Origin: Ectothiorhodospiraceae bacterium
Lineage (GTDB): Bacteria; Pseudomonadota; Gammaproteobacteria; HK1
Reading direction: 5' to 3'
DNA length: 64,000 bases
Assembly (NCBI GenBank): GCA_024234875.1
Contig: JACKNM010000008.1
Coordinates: forward strand, 124,001 to 188,000
The position numbers and the translations under genes are program-made. Shown piece by piece: positions 9,843 through 20,734 of this stretch. The notes beneath the pieces were generated by a model. It ran no database searches. It had not been told where the DNA came from and saw nothing but the letters and a program-made list of their open reading frames with translations. The first letter of the stretch is position 1; the number at the start of each line of letters is the position of its first letter.

Positions 9843-11833
9843 CGCCCGAGCTCCCCACGGCCGTCCGGGTCCAGCGGCGCCGGCGGCGCGACATGATGCC
9901 CCTGCAACCCGTCCACCCCCGCCGCGACCGCACCACGGCGCGCCGACTCGGTCTCCACCGCCTGCGCAATCACCGCCACGTCCAGGCCGCGCGCGATCCC
10001 GGCAACGGCGGTGATCGCGAACGCGGTGTCGCCATCGGCGGCAAGCCCCGCGGTGAACACCGGATCGAGCTTCACGTACGCCGGGCGTAGCAGTCGCAGC
10101 AGGGCGATCGCGCGCGCGCCGTGGCCGAAGTGGTCGAGTGCGAGCTCCCCACCGGCGCCCCGCAACCGCTCGGCCAGGCGCTCGGTGGCCGGACCGTGGG
10201 CGCGCGCATCGCGCTCGGACACCTCCACCACCAGCCGTGCCCCCCGCCCGGCCGGTGCGTCCGGGCGCCCGAGCTGTCGCAGTCGGGGCGCGACGGCCGA
10301 GTCGAGCCAGTGGTCGCGGTCGGGAGCGAGCAGGCTACCCGCCCCGAGATTGACTGCGAGGACGACCGCCGTGTCCGCGGCCTCCAGGGCATCGAGCACA
10401 CGCGCGACCACCAGCCGGTCGAGGCGGGCGCCGAGCCCGAGGCGCTCGGCCATGCCGACGAAACGCGCCCCCGCGAGCATGCGACCGTCGTCGAGCGGCA
10501 GTCGCGCCAGCACCTCGTGATGGAGCAGCGCGTCGCCCGCGGCCGCGCGCACCGGCTGGGCGACCAGCGCGATCGCCCCCCGCTCGAGGTGGCTGACGAG
10601 AAGGCGGCGCCAGCCGTCCGCGCCGAGGGCGGCGAGCGGGTCGGTCGGCCCGCAGACCACGACCTCGAACGCGTGGCCCGAGCGACCCTGCGCGGTGCGT
10701 AGCGCCAGGTCCGCCGCCGCGCGGAGCGCGCCGACCGACTGCGCGCGATGGAAGGTGGCGATGCCGACCTGCACCTCGATGCCCGCCGCATCGGCACCGA
10801 GCGCGAGGGCATCGACGAGCGCCGCGCCGAAGGCCCGTGCATCGACGCCGTCGACGGCGGTGGCGAGCAGGGCCAGGTCGGCGTCGCCGACGCGGGCGGC
10901 AGAGGCGCCGTGGCGCTCGGCGAAGCCGAGCGCGCGGGCGGCCAGGTCGGCGAGCACGCGGTCGCGTGCAGCGACGCCGTCGCGCGCCAGCCGCTCGCGC
11001 AACCCCCCGAGATGGACGAACGCGAGCAGGCCGGGGCCCGACCCCTCGGGCTGAACCGCCAGCGCTTCCAGCTGCTCGTCGAGGGCACGGCGATTGGCGA
11101 TCCCGGTCACCGGATCGGCCAGTGCCTGCGCCCGCAGCGCGTCGGCACGACGCGACTGCTCGTCGAGCATCTCCGAGACCTTGGTGGTCATCCGGTTCAT
11201 CGCGCTCACCATGGTCCGCAACTCCGGGGCGCGCGGCAGCTCGCCGACCACCGGAAAGCGCCGCTCGGTGATCGCGCGCGCCTGGCGCTCGACCGCGCGC
11301 AGCGGGCGCAGCACCGCCGAGACGCCGACGATGCCGACCGCCAGCGCCACCGCGAAGGTCAGCGCACACCAGCCGAGGATGGCGCCGGCGCTGCGCCAGA
11401 GCTCGCGATAGGCGTGGCCGGGATGGCTCTGCACACGGACCGTGCCGCGCTGCGCCCAACCCGCCATCAGGGCCGCCTCGCCGGTCGGCGTCGCCAGCGG
11501 CAACACCGAGACGAACCACCCCGGGACACCGGCGACGCGGACCGCGAGCTCGCGCGCGACCAGCGCCGCGCCGTCCCGGTCCACCACCTCGATCCGGCGG
11601 TAGTCGCCGCGGTCGAACAGCGCGTCCACCATCGACTGCGCGATCAGCGGATCGTCGGACGCGCCACGGGTGGTGAGGGCGAGGCCGAGGAAGGTGGCGG
11701 TGTCCTGGGCGTGCGAGGCGAGCTGCGCGGACAGGTAGCCGCGGGTGCCGTGGACCGCCAGCGCGAAGGAGCCGACGAACACCGCGACGAACAGCGCGCC
11801 GAGCAAGGCCACGAGCTGACGGGACAGGGACAT
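9839..11833 (-). CDS. LapD-like inner-membrane c-di-GMP receptor (HAMP, degenerate GGDEF-EAL)
   Basis: A 664-residue protein. Order: TM helix (~8-28), periplasmic LapD/MoxY-type domain (~30-150), TM helix (~152-175), HAMP (~176-228), GGDEF-like (~240-390) and EAL-like (~410-650). Both catalytic domains look inactive. The GGDEF site reads [10 protein letters not shown], the EAL motif is EVL, DDFGTG has become DHFGHG, and AEGVET has become AQAVET. That pattern fits a c-di-GMP receptor of the LapD class, which in Pseudomonas sequesters the periplasmic protease LapG. No LapG is encoded nearby. The overlapping GGEEF cyclase may supply its ligand. Confidence 0.8.
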   Translation of the reverse strand: MSLSRQLVALLGALFVAVFVGSFALAVHGTRGYLSAQLASHAQDTATFLGLALTTRGASDDPLIAQSMVDALFDRGDYRRIEVVDRDGAALVARELAVRVAGVPGWFVSVLPLATPTGEAALMAGWAQRGTVRVQSHPGHAYRELWRSAGAILGWCALTFAVALAVGIVGVSAVLRPLRAVERQARAITERRFPVVGELPRAPELRTMVSAMNRMTTKVSEMLDEQSRRADALRAQALADPVTGIANRRALDEQLEALAVQPEGSGPGLLAFVHLGGLRERLARDGVAARDRVLADLAARALGFAERHGASAARVGDADLALLATAVDGVDARAFGAALVDALALGADAAGIEVQVGIATFHRAQSVGALRAAADLALRTAQGRSGHAFEVVVCGPTDPLAALGADGWRRLLVSHLERGAIALVAQPVRAAAGDALLHHEVLARLPLDDGRMLAGARFVGMAERLGLGARLDRLVVARVLDALEAADTAVVLAVNLGAGSLLAPDRDHWLDSAVAPRLRQLGRPDAPAGRGARLVVEVSERDARAHGPATERLAERLRGAGGELALDHFGHGARAIALLRLLRPAYVKLDPVFTAGLAADGDTAFAITAVAGIARGLDVAVIAQAVETESARRGAVAAGVDGLQGHHVAPPAPLDPDGRGELGR

Positions 11834-11956
11834 GCGAGACCACCTCGGCGCAGCGCTTCCACCGCCGCGCGCGGCGAGTTTAGCAGGGCCGAACGTCCCC
11901 GCCGCGCGGGCCCCGCCGCACCCCGTGGGCGCGGGGCGAGGCGCGGACGCGGCGCC

Positions 11957-13798
11957 TCACGGCGGCTCGCCCCACAGCGCATCGCGCAACCCGGACGCCC
12001 GCTCGGTACGGCGGGTGACGGCCTCGGCGAGCGCCGCCTCCGGCCCCCAGAGCGAGACCGACTCCCGTGCCCGGGTCAGCGCGGTGTAGAGCAGCTCGCG
12101 CGTGAGCACCGGGGTGCCCGGCTCTGCCAGCACCACCGCGACCGCCGCGTGCTCCGATCCCTGCGCCTTGTGCACCGTGGTGGCGAACACCGTCTCGTGC
12201 GCCGGCAGTCGCGCCGGGTGGACGGCGCGCACCCCGCCGTCGCGTCCTTCCAGGAACACCCGCGGCGCCCCGTCGGCCTCACCGTCCGGCAGCACCACCC
12301 CGACGTCGCCGTTGTAGAGGCCGGCGAGGTGATCGTTGCGCGTCACCATCACCGGCCGCCCCGGATACCAGCGCTGGCTCGGCTGCAGCAGGCCGGCGGC
12401 GCCCGCCGCCGCCTCCACCGCCGCCCCGATCCGCTCGGCGCCGAGCGGCCCGCGCCGCAGCGCGCAGAGCACCCGGAACCGACCGAGCGCGGCGAGGACC
12501 TCGGCCGGCGACGCGCCGGTGGTGATCGCGTCGAGATAGGGGCGATAGCCCTCGAGCGCCGCCGCCACCAGCGCACGCGGCGGCGCGGCGTCGGCCGGGG
12601 TCGGCTGCCAACGGACCTCCTCGCCGGACGCGAGGACCGCCAGCACGGCATCGAGGTCACCGGCGTTGACCGCGCCAGCGAGCGCCGCGAGGGACGAGCT
12701 GGCGGCGAATCGCCGTGGCTCTCGCAACAGGACGACCGACTCCGCCAGCGGCCCGGGCGCTCGCTCGGCGGCCGGCACCGGCGCCCCCACCAGGCGCCCG
12801 ATGCGGGCGGCGAACGCGCGACCCGGTCGCCCGGCGCCGGCGCAGATGTCGGCCAGCACCGCTCCGGCCTCGACCGACGCGAGCTGGTCGCGGTCGCCGA
12901 GCAACACCAGACGCGCCCGCTCGGGCAGCGCCTCGAGCAGCCGCGACATCATTCCCAGGTCGACCATCGACGCCTCGTCGACCACCACCACGTCGTGCAC
13001 CAGAGGATTGCCGCGGTGATGGCGGAAGCCGCGCCCTTCCCCGCGCGCACCGAGCAGCCGGTGCAGCGTGGTGGCCGGCGGCGGCGGGGTGGCGCCGACG
13101 CGGGCGACCGCGTCGGTGAGGACCTCGTCGATGCGGGCGGCGGCCTTTCCGGTCGGCGCCGCGACCGCGATGCGAGGCGCCTCCCCCGACGCCGTCGGGT
13201 GCAACTCGGCGAGGAGGCCGATGATTCGCGCGACCGTGGTGGTCTTGCCGGTGCCCGGCCCGCCGGACACCACGCAGAGGCCGCGGGTGAGCGCGACGGC
13301 CGCCGCGACCCGCTGCCAGTCCGGCGCCGACCCGGACCTCGGGGCCGGGAAGGCGCGCTCGATGGCGCGCGCCGCCACCGCGTCGTCGATCGCGATCTCG
13401 GTGCCGGCGCGGGCGCGAAGCGCGGCGGCGAGCGCCTGCTCGGCGCGGTGCAGGCGCGCGAGATACAGCCGACCACCGCGGTCGAGCACCAGCGGCGTGG
13501 TGTCGTCCCCATCGCCGACCACCGACGACGCGGTGAGCGCGGCGAGCCAGGTGTCGAGGGGGGGCGCCCGCGGCCCCACGCCGCCGTCACCGGTCGGCCG
13601 TCCGGCGACCCGCGCGAGATCCACGCACACGTGGCCGATGCCGACCGCCCGGCTCGCGAGGCAGGCGGCGAGCGCCACCGAGGCATCGGCCGCCGGATCG
13701 AGCCGGGCCACGAGGTGGGCGAGCGCGAGGTCGAGATCGTCGATGCCGCCGGCGGCACGCAAGTCCTCCAGCGCATCGAGCATCGCCGCCACGCTCAT
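11957..13798 (-). CDS. recD: RecBCD enzyme subunit RecD (5'-3' helicase)
   Basis: A 613-residue SF1B helicase subunit of exonuclease V. An N-terminal region contacting RecB/RecC precedes Walker A GGPGTGKTTTVARI (near residue 180). Further motifs are VDEASMVDL and LLGDRDQLASVEAGAV, and the C-terminus carries VHKAQGSEH. Length matches RecD (~600). ATG 13798 overlaps the recB stop by four bases. It ends a three-gene operon for double-strand break repair and degradation of linear DNA. Confidence 0.95.
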   Translation of the reverse strand: MSVAAMLDALEDLRAAGGIDDLDLALAHLVARLDPAADASVALAACLASRAVGIGHVCVDLARVAGRPTGDGGVGPRAPPLDTWLAALTASSVVGDGDDTTPLVLDRGGRLYLARLHRAEQALAAALRARAGTEIAIDDAVAARAIERAFPAPRSGSAPDWQRVAAAVALTRGLCVVSGGPGTGKTTTVARIIGLLAELHPTASGEAPRIAVAAPTGKAAARIDEVLTDAVARVGATPPPPATTLHRLLGARGEGRGFRHHRGNPLVHDVVVVDEASMVDLGMMSRLLEALPERARLVLLGDRDQLASVEAGAVLADICAGAGRPGRAFAARIGRLVGAPVPAAERAPGPLAESVVLLREPRRFAASSSLAALAGAVNAGDLDAVLAVLASGEEVRWQPTPADAAPPRALVAAALEGYRPYLDAITTGASPAEVLAALGRFRVLCALRRGPLGAERIGAAVEAAAGAAGLLQPSQRWYPGRPVMVTRNDHLAGLYNGDVGVVLPDGEADGAPRVFLEGRDGGVRAVHPARLPAHETVFATTVHKAQGSEHAAVAVVLAEPGTPVLTRELLYTALTRARESVSLWGPEAALAEAVTRRTERASGLRDALWGEPP

Positions 13799-16700
13799 CG
13801 CCCGCCTCCGGCCAGGTAGTCGTCGAGTGCCCGCACCAGGGTCGGCGTCGGACAGTCGTGGAACACCCCCTGGTCTGCCCCGCGCCGCGGCTCCATCCCG
13901 CGCAGGAACAGGTAGAGGACGCCGCCGAAATGGCGACTCTGGTCGTAGCCCGGCACCCGCAGGCGCAGATACCGGCTCACCGCCACCGTGTAGAGGAGGT
14001 ACTGCAGTCGATAGCCCTCGCGGTCCATGACCGGTGGCAGCAACGCGGCGGCGTAGTCGTCCGCGCCCGGTCCGAGCCAGTTCGACTTGTAGTCGACGAT
14101 CCAGTACCGACCGCCCGCCTCCATCACCAGATCGACGAAGCCGCGGACGAAGCCCGAGATCGGCGCGAAGCGCAGGCTGGCGGCGGCACCGTCGTGGCCG
14201 TGGGACGAGAGCACCCGGGCGAGGCCGCTGTCGCGCAGCCGGGTCACCGGGAAGTGGAACTCGAGCTCGACCACCCGGGCGGCGGCGGGCACGTCGCGCA
14301 GGCGAATCGCGGCATCCGCGACCAGCGGGGTGTCGAGCACCGCCGCCAACCCGCTGGCCACGTCACCGGCCCAGGCCGTGTCGATGCCGTGCGCGGCGAG
14401 CTGCTCGCGGGCCACCGCCTCGATACGGGCATGGTCGGCGCACGGGAAGTCGAGCCGCTCGAGCACCGCGTGCAGGCAGGTGCCGGCGCGGGCTCCGCGC
14501 GGGAAGGCGTGCATCCCCTGTCCGGGGGCGCCGCCCACCGGTCCCGGTGGACCGCGGTGCGCGTCGTGGTCGCGGCCGTCGTCGCGCGGATCGTGGCTCG
14601 CGAGCGCGGTGAAGCTGGTCACCCGTCGCGACTCCGACAGCGCCCCGGGAAAGGTCCGCGCCTCGAGGCGCGCGAGGTCGGAGCCGACCCGCGGCACCGT
14701 CTGCGGGCCGTGGTCGGGCCGCGGGAGGGGATGCACCGCGATCGAGCCGGGCACCGTCGCCGCGAGCTCGGCGCACTCGGCCACGCGCGCCGGCCAGTCG
14801 TCGACGGCAATCGGCGTCGCGTCGTCGGGGGTCGCCGGCGGGTGGAGCAGCCGGGCGAGCCCCGAGGCGCCGGCGTCGACCGCCCCGCCCCAGGCGACGT
14901 AGAGGCGGCAGCTCGCCCGCGTCAGCGCCACGTAGGCGAGGCGGAGCGTCTCCGCCAACGCCTCGCCGCGCGCCGCGGTCACGATCTCGGGCGGGATCGC
15001 GGGCCCGAGATGCAGCGACTCCCGGCCACCCGCCTCGACGTCGTGCCAGACCAGCGGCTCGTCGCCGTCGAGCGGCTTGCCCGCGTCCCAGAGGTCCGGG
15101 CACAGCACCACCGGGTACTCGAGTCCCTTGGAGCGATGAATGGTGAGGATCTGCACCAGGTTCTCGTCGCTCTCGAGTCGTAGCTCCGCCGCCTCCCCCG
15201 CGCCCGGCTCGGCCCGGCGCGCCACCAGCCACCGCGCCAGCTGCTCGGGTGAGCGGGCGCCCGTCTCGGCCACCTCCTGGGCGAGCTCACCGAGATGGCG
15301 ATAGTTGGTCAACGCGCGCTCGCCACCGGCGATGGCGAGCAGCCGGCGCGCGGTGTGGCACTCGTCCATGACCCGACGCAGCATCGGCGCGAATCCGTTG
15401 CGCCGCCAGGCGTCGTGCCAGCGCTGGAAACGGTCGAGAAGCCGCTCGAGCTCGGCGTCGTCGTCCAGCGTCCGCGCCAGAGTGGCGGCCTCCATGCCGA
15501 CCAGGGCGGTCGCCCCGGCGGCGCGCGCGAGCCCCGGGTCGGCCGGCTCGGCCACCGCCAACAGCAGGCGCTCCAGCTCCTCGGCCTCGGGCGAGTCGAG
15601 CACGCTCTCCGGCGAGCGGAGCACGGCGGCGACCCCACGGCGCGCCAACGCCTCGCGAGCGCGGCGACCGTCGGTGTTGCGACGGACCAGGATGGCGATG
15701 TCGCCGCCGGCGAGCGACCGCTCACCGATCCGTGCCCGCCCGGTCGCCGCCAGGGCGAGCAACCGCGCCACCTCACCGGCCACCGCCTCGGCCACCGCGG
15801 CGCGCGCGGCGGTCTTCGTCAGCGGCTTCGCGCCCGGCTCCGGACCGAAGGTCCACAGCACCAGGGGCGTCGGCTCGTCGCCGTCGACGGCGAGCATCGG
15901 CGCGGCACGCGCCGCCGGCGCCACCGGACGGAAGTCGATGCCGTCGAGCAGGAACGGCCGCGACCCACGACCGAGGACCGCGTTGACCGCCTCGACCAGG
16001 GTCGGGACCGAGCGCCAGTTCTCGCCGAGGGTCCAGGCGCGGTCGACGTCGCGCTTGGCGGCGAGATAGGCGAACACGTCGGCGCCACGAAAGCCGTAGA
16101 TCGCCTGCTTCGGGTCCCCGACCAGGATCAGGCCGTGCCCGGGTCGGGCGAAGACCCGGGACAGGATGCGGTACTGCACCGGGTCGGTGTCCTGGAACTC
16201 GTCGACGAGGGCGACGCGGAATCGCTCCGACAGCGCGCGCGCCAGGCCCTCACCGCCCTCGCCGGCCAGCGCGGCGTCGAGGTCGAGCAGCAGATCGCCG
16301 TACGACATCACCGCGCGGGCGCGCTTGCGCCGCGCGAGCTCCGGGCCGGCGAAGGCGAGGAGTCGTACCAGCAGGGCGCGCGTCCAGGCGACCTGCCCGG
16401 CCTCCAGGGCGACCAGCGCCGCGTGCCAGGCGCCGAGCACCGGGAGCAGGGGATGCTCGGGCGGCGGCTCGCCGGCCCGAGTGGCCAGCGCCACGCCGTC
16501 GGGGGTCAGGCGCTCGAGCCCCTTCGGCACGGTGGCGGGGACGGCGTCGACCGCGAGCGCGTCGTCGATCGTCCGCAGCGCGCGCTCCACGACGTCGCGA
16601 CGCAGCCGCCGGCGGTCGAGGCCCGGCGCCGCCTCGATCGCCGCCGCGAGCCCGGCTCGCCCGTCTCCCCAGGCCACGCGCACTGCCGCGGTGGTGGCGC

Positions 16701-17379
16701 GGGCACGGGCTCGCAGCGCGGCGACGTCGACCGGCTCGCCGCCGTGCACCGCGAGCTCGGGGCGCCCCAGGTGTCGCACCGCGAATGCCGCCAGCTTGCC
16801 CGGGTCGAGCCTCGCCGCCAGTGCCGCCGCCGCCTCCTCCGGGGTCGCGGCCACCACCTCGCGCCGCCAGAAATCGTCGACGACCTCGCCGACCAGACCG
16901 CGGTCGTCGGCCAGCAGGTCGCGCTCGAAGGCGGTGCCGCTCTCGAAGGCGTGCTCCGACAGGACGCGCTGGCAGAAGCCGTGGATGGTGTGGACCGCCG
17001 CCAGATCGAGCTCGGCGATGGCACGCCCGAGCCGGGCCTCCACCGTGGCGCGCTCGCCGACCCGCGCCAGCGCCGCGACCAGCACCGGCTCATCGGCCTC
17101 CGAGCCGTCCGCGGTGCGCAGTGCGGCACGCGCCGCCACCAGCCTGGTGCGCAGGCGCGCGCGCAGCTCGGCGGTGGCGGCGTTGGTGAAGGTGAGGACC
17201 AGAATGGCGTCGACGGGAAGCCCGCGCTCCGCGATCAGGCGCAGGTAGAGCGAGCCGATGGCGTGGGTCTTGCCGGTGCCGGCGCTGGCCTCGATCAGGG
17301 TGATGCCGTCGAGCGGCACCGTGGCCGGATCGAGCGGTCGCGCCTCGCGGCCCGACGGCGGAGCTCCCGACCGGCTCAC
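13795..17379 (-). CDS. recB: RecBCD enzyme subunit RecB (helicase-nuclease)
   Basis: A 1194-residue protein close to the usual ~1180. N-terminal Walker A is IEASAGTGKTHAIGSL, followed by LTFTNAATAELRARL. The UvrD-type DEFQDTDPVQ and GDPKQAIYGFRGAD motifs are present, and later ILTIHRSKGLEYPVV. The C-terminal nuclease has GFVDLV and WIVDYKSNW, corresponding to the D-D-K catalytic set of RecB. The gene overlaps recC at its start and recD at its end by four bases each, indicating coupled translation of the complex. Confidence 0.96.
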   Translation of the reverse strand: MSRSGAPPSGREARPLDPATVPLDGITLIEASAGTGKTHAIGSLYLRLIAERGLPVDAILVLTFTNAATAELRARLRTRLVAARAALRTADGSEADEPVLVAALARVGERATVEARLGRAIAELDLAAVHTIHGFCQRVLSEHAFESGTAFERDLLADDRGLVGEVVDDFWRREVVAATPEEAAAALAARLDPGKLAAFAVRHLGRPELAVHGGEPVDVAALRARARATTAAVRVAWGDGRAGLAAAIEAAPGLDRRRLRRDVVERALRTIDDALAVDAVPATVPKGLERLTPDGVALATRAGEPPPEHPLLPVLGAWHAALVALEAGQVAWTRALLVRLLAFAGPELARRKRARAVMSYGDLLLDLDAALAGEGGEGLARALSERFRVALVDEFQDTDPVQYRILSRVFARPGHGLILVGDPKQAIYGFRGADVFAYLAAKRDVDRAWTLGENWRSVPTLVEAVNAVLGRGSRPFLLDGIDFRPVAPAARAAPMLAVDGDEPTPLVLWTFGPEPGAKPLTKTAARAAVAEAVAGEVARLLALAATGRARIGERSLAGGDIAILVRRNTDGRRAREALARRGVAAVLRSPESVLDSPEAEELERLLLAVAEPADPGLARAAGATALVGMEAATLARTLDDDAELERLLDRFQRWHDAWRRNGFAPMLRRVMDECHTARRLLAIAGGERALTNYRHLGELAQEVAETGARSPEQLARWLVARRAEPGAGEAAELRLESDENLVQILTIHRSKGLEYPVVLCPDLWDAGKPLDGDEPLVWHDVEAGGRESLHLGPAIPPEIVTAARGEALAETLRLAYVALTRASCRLYVAWGGAVDAGASGLARLLHPPATPDDATPIAVDDWPARVAECAELAATVPGSIAVHPLPRPDHGPQTVPRVGSDLARLEARTFPGALSESRRVTSFTALASHDPRDDGRDHDAHRGPPGPVGGAPGQGMHAFPRGARAGTCLHAVLERLDFPCADHARIEAVAREQLAAHGIDTAWAGDVASGLAAVLDTPLVADAAIRLRDVPAAARVVELEFHFPVTRLRDSGLARVLSSHGHDGAAASLRFAPISGFVRGFVDLVMEAGGRYWIVDYKSNWLGPGADDYAAALLPPVMDREGYRLQYLLYTVAVSRYLRLRVPGYDQSRHFGGVLYLFLRGMEPRRGADQGVFHDCPTPTLVRALDDYLAGGGR

Positions 17380-20300
17380 TCGGCGTCCTCGCCGCTCGCC
17401 AGCGCCGCGCGCAACGGCCCGAACACCGTGGTGGCGATCTCGGCGAAGGCAGCGGTCGACGGCGCGTCCGCGAACGGGTCGATGCCGCGAAACGCGAGCG
17501 CCACGTAGGGCCGGTCGCGGTCGCCGCGCGCGTGGTCTCCGCCCTGCCAGGCGGCCCGGGCGGCGGCGATGGGGTCACCGCGCGACCCGCGCGCGACCCG
17601 CGCGTATTCCTCCGAGGCGCGAGGAAACAGCGACAACGGCCCGGAAAGCCCCGGCGAGCGCAACCCGACCAGCGCGGCGAGACGCTCGCGCGCCGCGCCG
17701 ACCGGCCCGAGGCGGCTCGTCCCTGCCTGGTCGACCAGCACCGCGCGGGCGACGTCGCCGCGTGCGGCGCAGAGCGCGAGATGGCGCACCCACAGACGCA
17801 GGCGATGCACCGGGCGAGCCGGACCGGGCACGTCGAGGCGCTGGGTGGTGCCGCCGAGGGCGAGCACCTGACCCACCAGTCGCGCCGGGCCGACGTCGAC
17901 GTCGAGTGGCACCGCGACCGGCTCGCCGAGCGTGGCGTTCACCGCCGAGACGCGGCGGTGGAAACCACGCACGAACTCGACCTCTCCGCGCAACAGGTGC
18001 CCGCCGATCGCCCCCAGCGGCGCCAGGCCGCTGGCGGCGCCGAGGGCGGCGAGTGCATCGTCGTCGAGCCCTCGGGCGGCGCCGTCGAGCAGCAGCGCGC
18101 GGAGCTCGGCGAGCGCGCGCCAGTCGAGATCGAACGGCTCGTGCGCGAGGAGCGGCGCCTCGGCGTCCACCAGCCGCAGACCGAGGCGCTCGCGGAGCAG
18201 GGCCCGCGCCGGATCCTCGAGAAAGGCGATCAGCGCCTCGAGCTCGACCACCGGTTGCGGCGCGGGGGCCGGCAGCGCGGCGCCGAACAGCCGCGCGTCC
18301 GCCACCGAGTCGCCCGCCTCGCGCAGGCCGGCCGCGAGGTCGGCGGCGTAGCTCGCGAGCACGCCGCCCGGCTCGAAGTAACGGCGACTGAACGGCTGCA
18401 GGGGATGGGTGACCACGACCTGGTCGCGGGGCTCCGCGCCATCGGCGGTGCGACAGGCCCGACTCACCCAGTCGAGCAGCTCGCCGACCACGACCGACGG
18501 CGGCTGCGGCGCGTCGTCGCGCTGGTCGCGCCCGACGTGACTGAGGTGCAGCACGCGCCGGGCCGAGAGCAGGGTCTCCAGGAACAGGTAGCGGTCGTCG
18601 TCGCGGCGCGAGCGGTCCCCACGACGGAAGTCGGCGCGCATGAGGTCGAAGCCCGGGGGGCGCTCGACTCGCGGGAACGCACCGTCGTCGAGCCCGAGCA
18701 CGCAGACCACCGCGGCGGGGACGCCGCGCATCGTCGCCAGGGGGCTGAAGATCACACCACCGCCGAGGCCGCGCGCGCCGGCCGCCCGCTCCAGCGATGC
18801 GGTCAGCGCGTGGCGGAACGTCGCGAGATCGACCGCGACGCGGTGGTGAGCCCCGGCCGCGGCGACCGCCAGCTCCTGCGCCGCGCGGCGCAGCGCCTCG
18901 AGCTCGCGCTCGGCGTCGTCGTCGACCTCGAGCAGCCGATCGAGGGTCGCACGCAGCCACTCGACCCAGCCGACGACGGTCCGCCGACGGCCGAGCTCGG
19001 CGATGACCGAAGCGAGATCCCTGACCAGGCGCCAAAGTCGCCCGGCGACTCGCGCCTGCTCGCCCTCGACCCCGGAGACCGGCAGCATCGCGCCGACCGG
19101 TGCAGCCACGGTATCGCCGAGGGCGTGGCCGAGCAGGAGCCGGTCCAGTCCGTCGGCCCAGGAATGGGCACGCTCCGCCGCCAGCCCGAGCGCCACCCGC
19201 GTCGTCTCGTCCACGCCCCAACGCACCCCGGCGCGGCGCACCAGGTCGCGCAGCGACGGCAAGTCCGCCGCATCGAGATCGTAACGGCGGGCCAGGGCCG
19301 GCTCCTCGAGCAGGGCGAGGACCTGCTCGGCCTCGAACCGGCCGTCCGCGAGGGTGAGCAGGTCGAGCACGGTGCGCCCCAGTGCGCTCTCCGCCATCGG
19401 CGTCCGGTCGGCGAGCGCGAACGGGATGCGCACGCGCTCGTCGGCACCGGCGAACACCGCCTCGACGTAGGGCGCGTACCGCTCCATGTCCGGGGCCATC
19501 ACCAGCACGTCCGACGGCCCGAGCTCCGGCATGCGCTCGAACAGCGCGAGGAGACGGTCGCGCAGCACCTCCAGCTCGCGCACCGGGCCGTGGCAGGCAT
19601 GGACCTGGAGCGAGACGTCGTCCGCTGCGAGCAGGTGCGGCGCGGCCGCGCCCGGGCCGCGCTCGACCAGGTTCAGGACGTCGGCCTGCAGGCGACCGAG
19701 GACGGTGGTCTGGTCGGGCTCGACGAAGGTGTCGTGCCAGACCGCCTCGAGCGACTGCAGGGCGTCGATCGCGTCGCGCCCTTGCGCGCCGAGCGAGGCC
19801 AGCAACGGCTGACCGGTCTCGAGCCACTGCGCGGCCTCGGTCCCGTCCGTCGCCGCCGCGGCGACCCGGCGCGGGCTCACGATCTCCCCCCAGTGCTCGC
19901 GACAGGGGTCGACGACCATCAGGTGCACCTCGACCACGGCCGCCAGGGATGCGACGAACTCGAGGTAGCCCGGCGACAGGGCCGGGATGGCGAACAGGCT
20001 CACCCGCTCGGGGAGTCGGGCGGCGTCGAGGGCCCCCGCATCCAGGGCGGTGGCGAAGGTGCCCCGGGCATCGACCCAGTGTGGCGCCGGCGTGGCCGAG
20101 CGCAGCCGGCGCCAGAGCTCGGCCTGCCAGCGCGCATCCTCCCCGGACTCCCAGCGTCGAATCCAGTCGGGGCGATAGACGAGGTACTGGTCGTAGGTGC
20201 GCCCGAGCCGCTCTGCCAGCGCGAGGGCCCCGGGGCCCGCGCAGTCGGGGGCGGCCGCGCCGCCGTCGCCACCTGGCCCGGTGGCCACCAGATAGGCGCG

Positions 20301-20630
20301 CAGTGCGGCGAAGCGCGGGTCGGCGGTGAGGCTCGGCAACAGCGCGTGGATGCGCCAGGTGAGCGCCTGCGGGGAGAACGGATTGTCGGCCGGCAGCGCG
20401 GCGTCCCCCGCGCGCAGGACCGACCACACGAAGGTCGCGGGATAGGGCAGCTCGAGGTTCGCGGCGACGCCGAGCCGCTCGGCCAGACCCAGGGCCAGCC
20501 ATCGACCGAGCCCGGCGCTCGGCACCACCACCGTCTCCGCCTCGAGCAGACGCCGCCGCGGCGCGCGTACCACCTCGGCGAGCGCGTCGGCCAGGGCCTC
20601 GATGCGGTTGGCACGGTGGATGGTGAGCAC
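17376..20630 (-). CDS. recC: RecBCD enzyme subunit RecC
   Basis: A 1084-residue subunit that in E. coli scans for Chi and splits the strands. It starts with the family N-terminus LTIHRANRIEALADAL and contains WLALGLAERLGVAANLELPYP and the inactive-helicase body. Start: GTG at 20630, chosen because GGAGG sits eight bases upstream and the conserved N-terminus begins exactly there; the open frame to 20753 has no homologous sequence. Gene order recC-recB-recD without the ptrA gene of enterobacteria. Chi-recognition residues cannot be compared by eye, so the Chi sequence used here is unknown. Confidence 0.93.
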   Translation of the reverse strand: MLTIHRANRIEALADALAEVVRAPRRRLLEAETVVVPSAGLGRWLALGLAERLGVAANLELPYPATFVWSVLRAGDAALPADNPFSPQALTWRIHALLPSLTADPRFAALRAYLVATGPGGDGGAAAPDCAGPGALALAERLGRTYDQYLVYRPDWIRRWESGEDARWQAELWRRLRSATPAPHWVDARGTFATALDAGALDAARLPERVSLFAIPALSPGYLEFVASLAAVVEVHLMVVDPCREHWGEIVSPRRVAAAATDGTEAAQWLETGQPLLASLGAQGRDAIDALQSLEAVWHDTFVEPDQTTVLGRLQADVLNLVERGPGAAAPHLLAADDVSLQVHACHGPVRELEVLRDRLLALFERMPELGPSDVLVMAPDMERYAPYVEAVFAGADERVRIPFALADRTPMAESALGRTVLDLLTLADGRFEAEQVLALLEEPALARRYDLDAADLPSLRDLVRRAGVRWGVDETTRVALGLAAERAHSWADGLDRLLLGHALGDTVAAPVGAMLPVSGVEGEQARVAGRLWRLVRDLASVIAELGRRRTVVGWVEWLRATLDRLLEVDDDAERELEALRRAAQELAVAAAGAHHRVAVDLATFRHALTASLERAAGARGLGGGVIFSPLATMRGVPAAVVCVLGLDDGAFPRVERPPGFDLMRADFRRGDRSRRDDDRYLFLETLLSARRVLHLSHVGRDQRDDAPQPPSVVVGELLDWVSRACRTADGAEPRDQVVVTHPLQPFSRRYFEPGGVLASYAADLAAGLREAGDSVADARLFGAALPAPAPQPVVELEALIAFLEDPARALLRERLGLRLVDAEAPLLAHEPFDLDWRALAELRALLLDGAARGLDDDALAALGAASGLAPLGAIGGHLLRGEVEFVRGFHRRVSAVNATLGEPVAVPLDVDVGPARLVGQVLALGGTTQRLDVPGPARPVHRLRLWVRHLALCAARGDVARAVLVDQAGTSRLGPVGAARERLAALVGLRSPGLSGPLSLFPRASEEYARVARGSRGDPIAAARAAWQGGDHARGDRDRPYVALAFRGIDPFADAPSTAAFAEIATTVFGPLRAALASGEDAE

Positions 20631-20718
20631 GGCGCGAGCCTCCGGTGGACGATTATGCCTGTCGCGGCCCGGCGTGACGGGCGTCGCGGACGGTTCGCAT
20701 CTGCCGACGGCGCGCCCG

Positions 20719-20724
20719 TACAAT
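20719..20724 (+). promoter_or_regulatory. Possible -10 element (TACAAT), nearly leaderless start
   Basis: TACAAT ends only ten bases before ATG 20735. If used, the transcript would have a leader of just a few bases. No clear -35 box. Confidence 0.3.
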
Positions 20725-20734
20725 CCGCCCGCCG

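Noticed and set aside
10748..13819. 1023-residue plus-strand open frame
   Set aside because: It is antisense to lapD-like and recD genes, rich in Arg/His/Gly/Ala, and has no recognisable domain.
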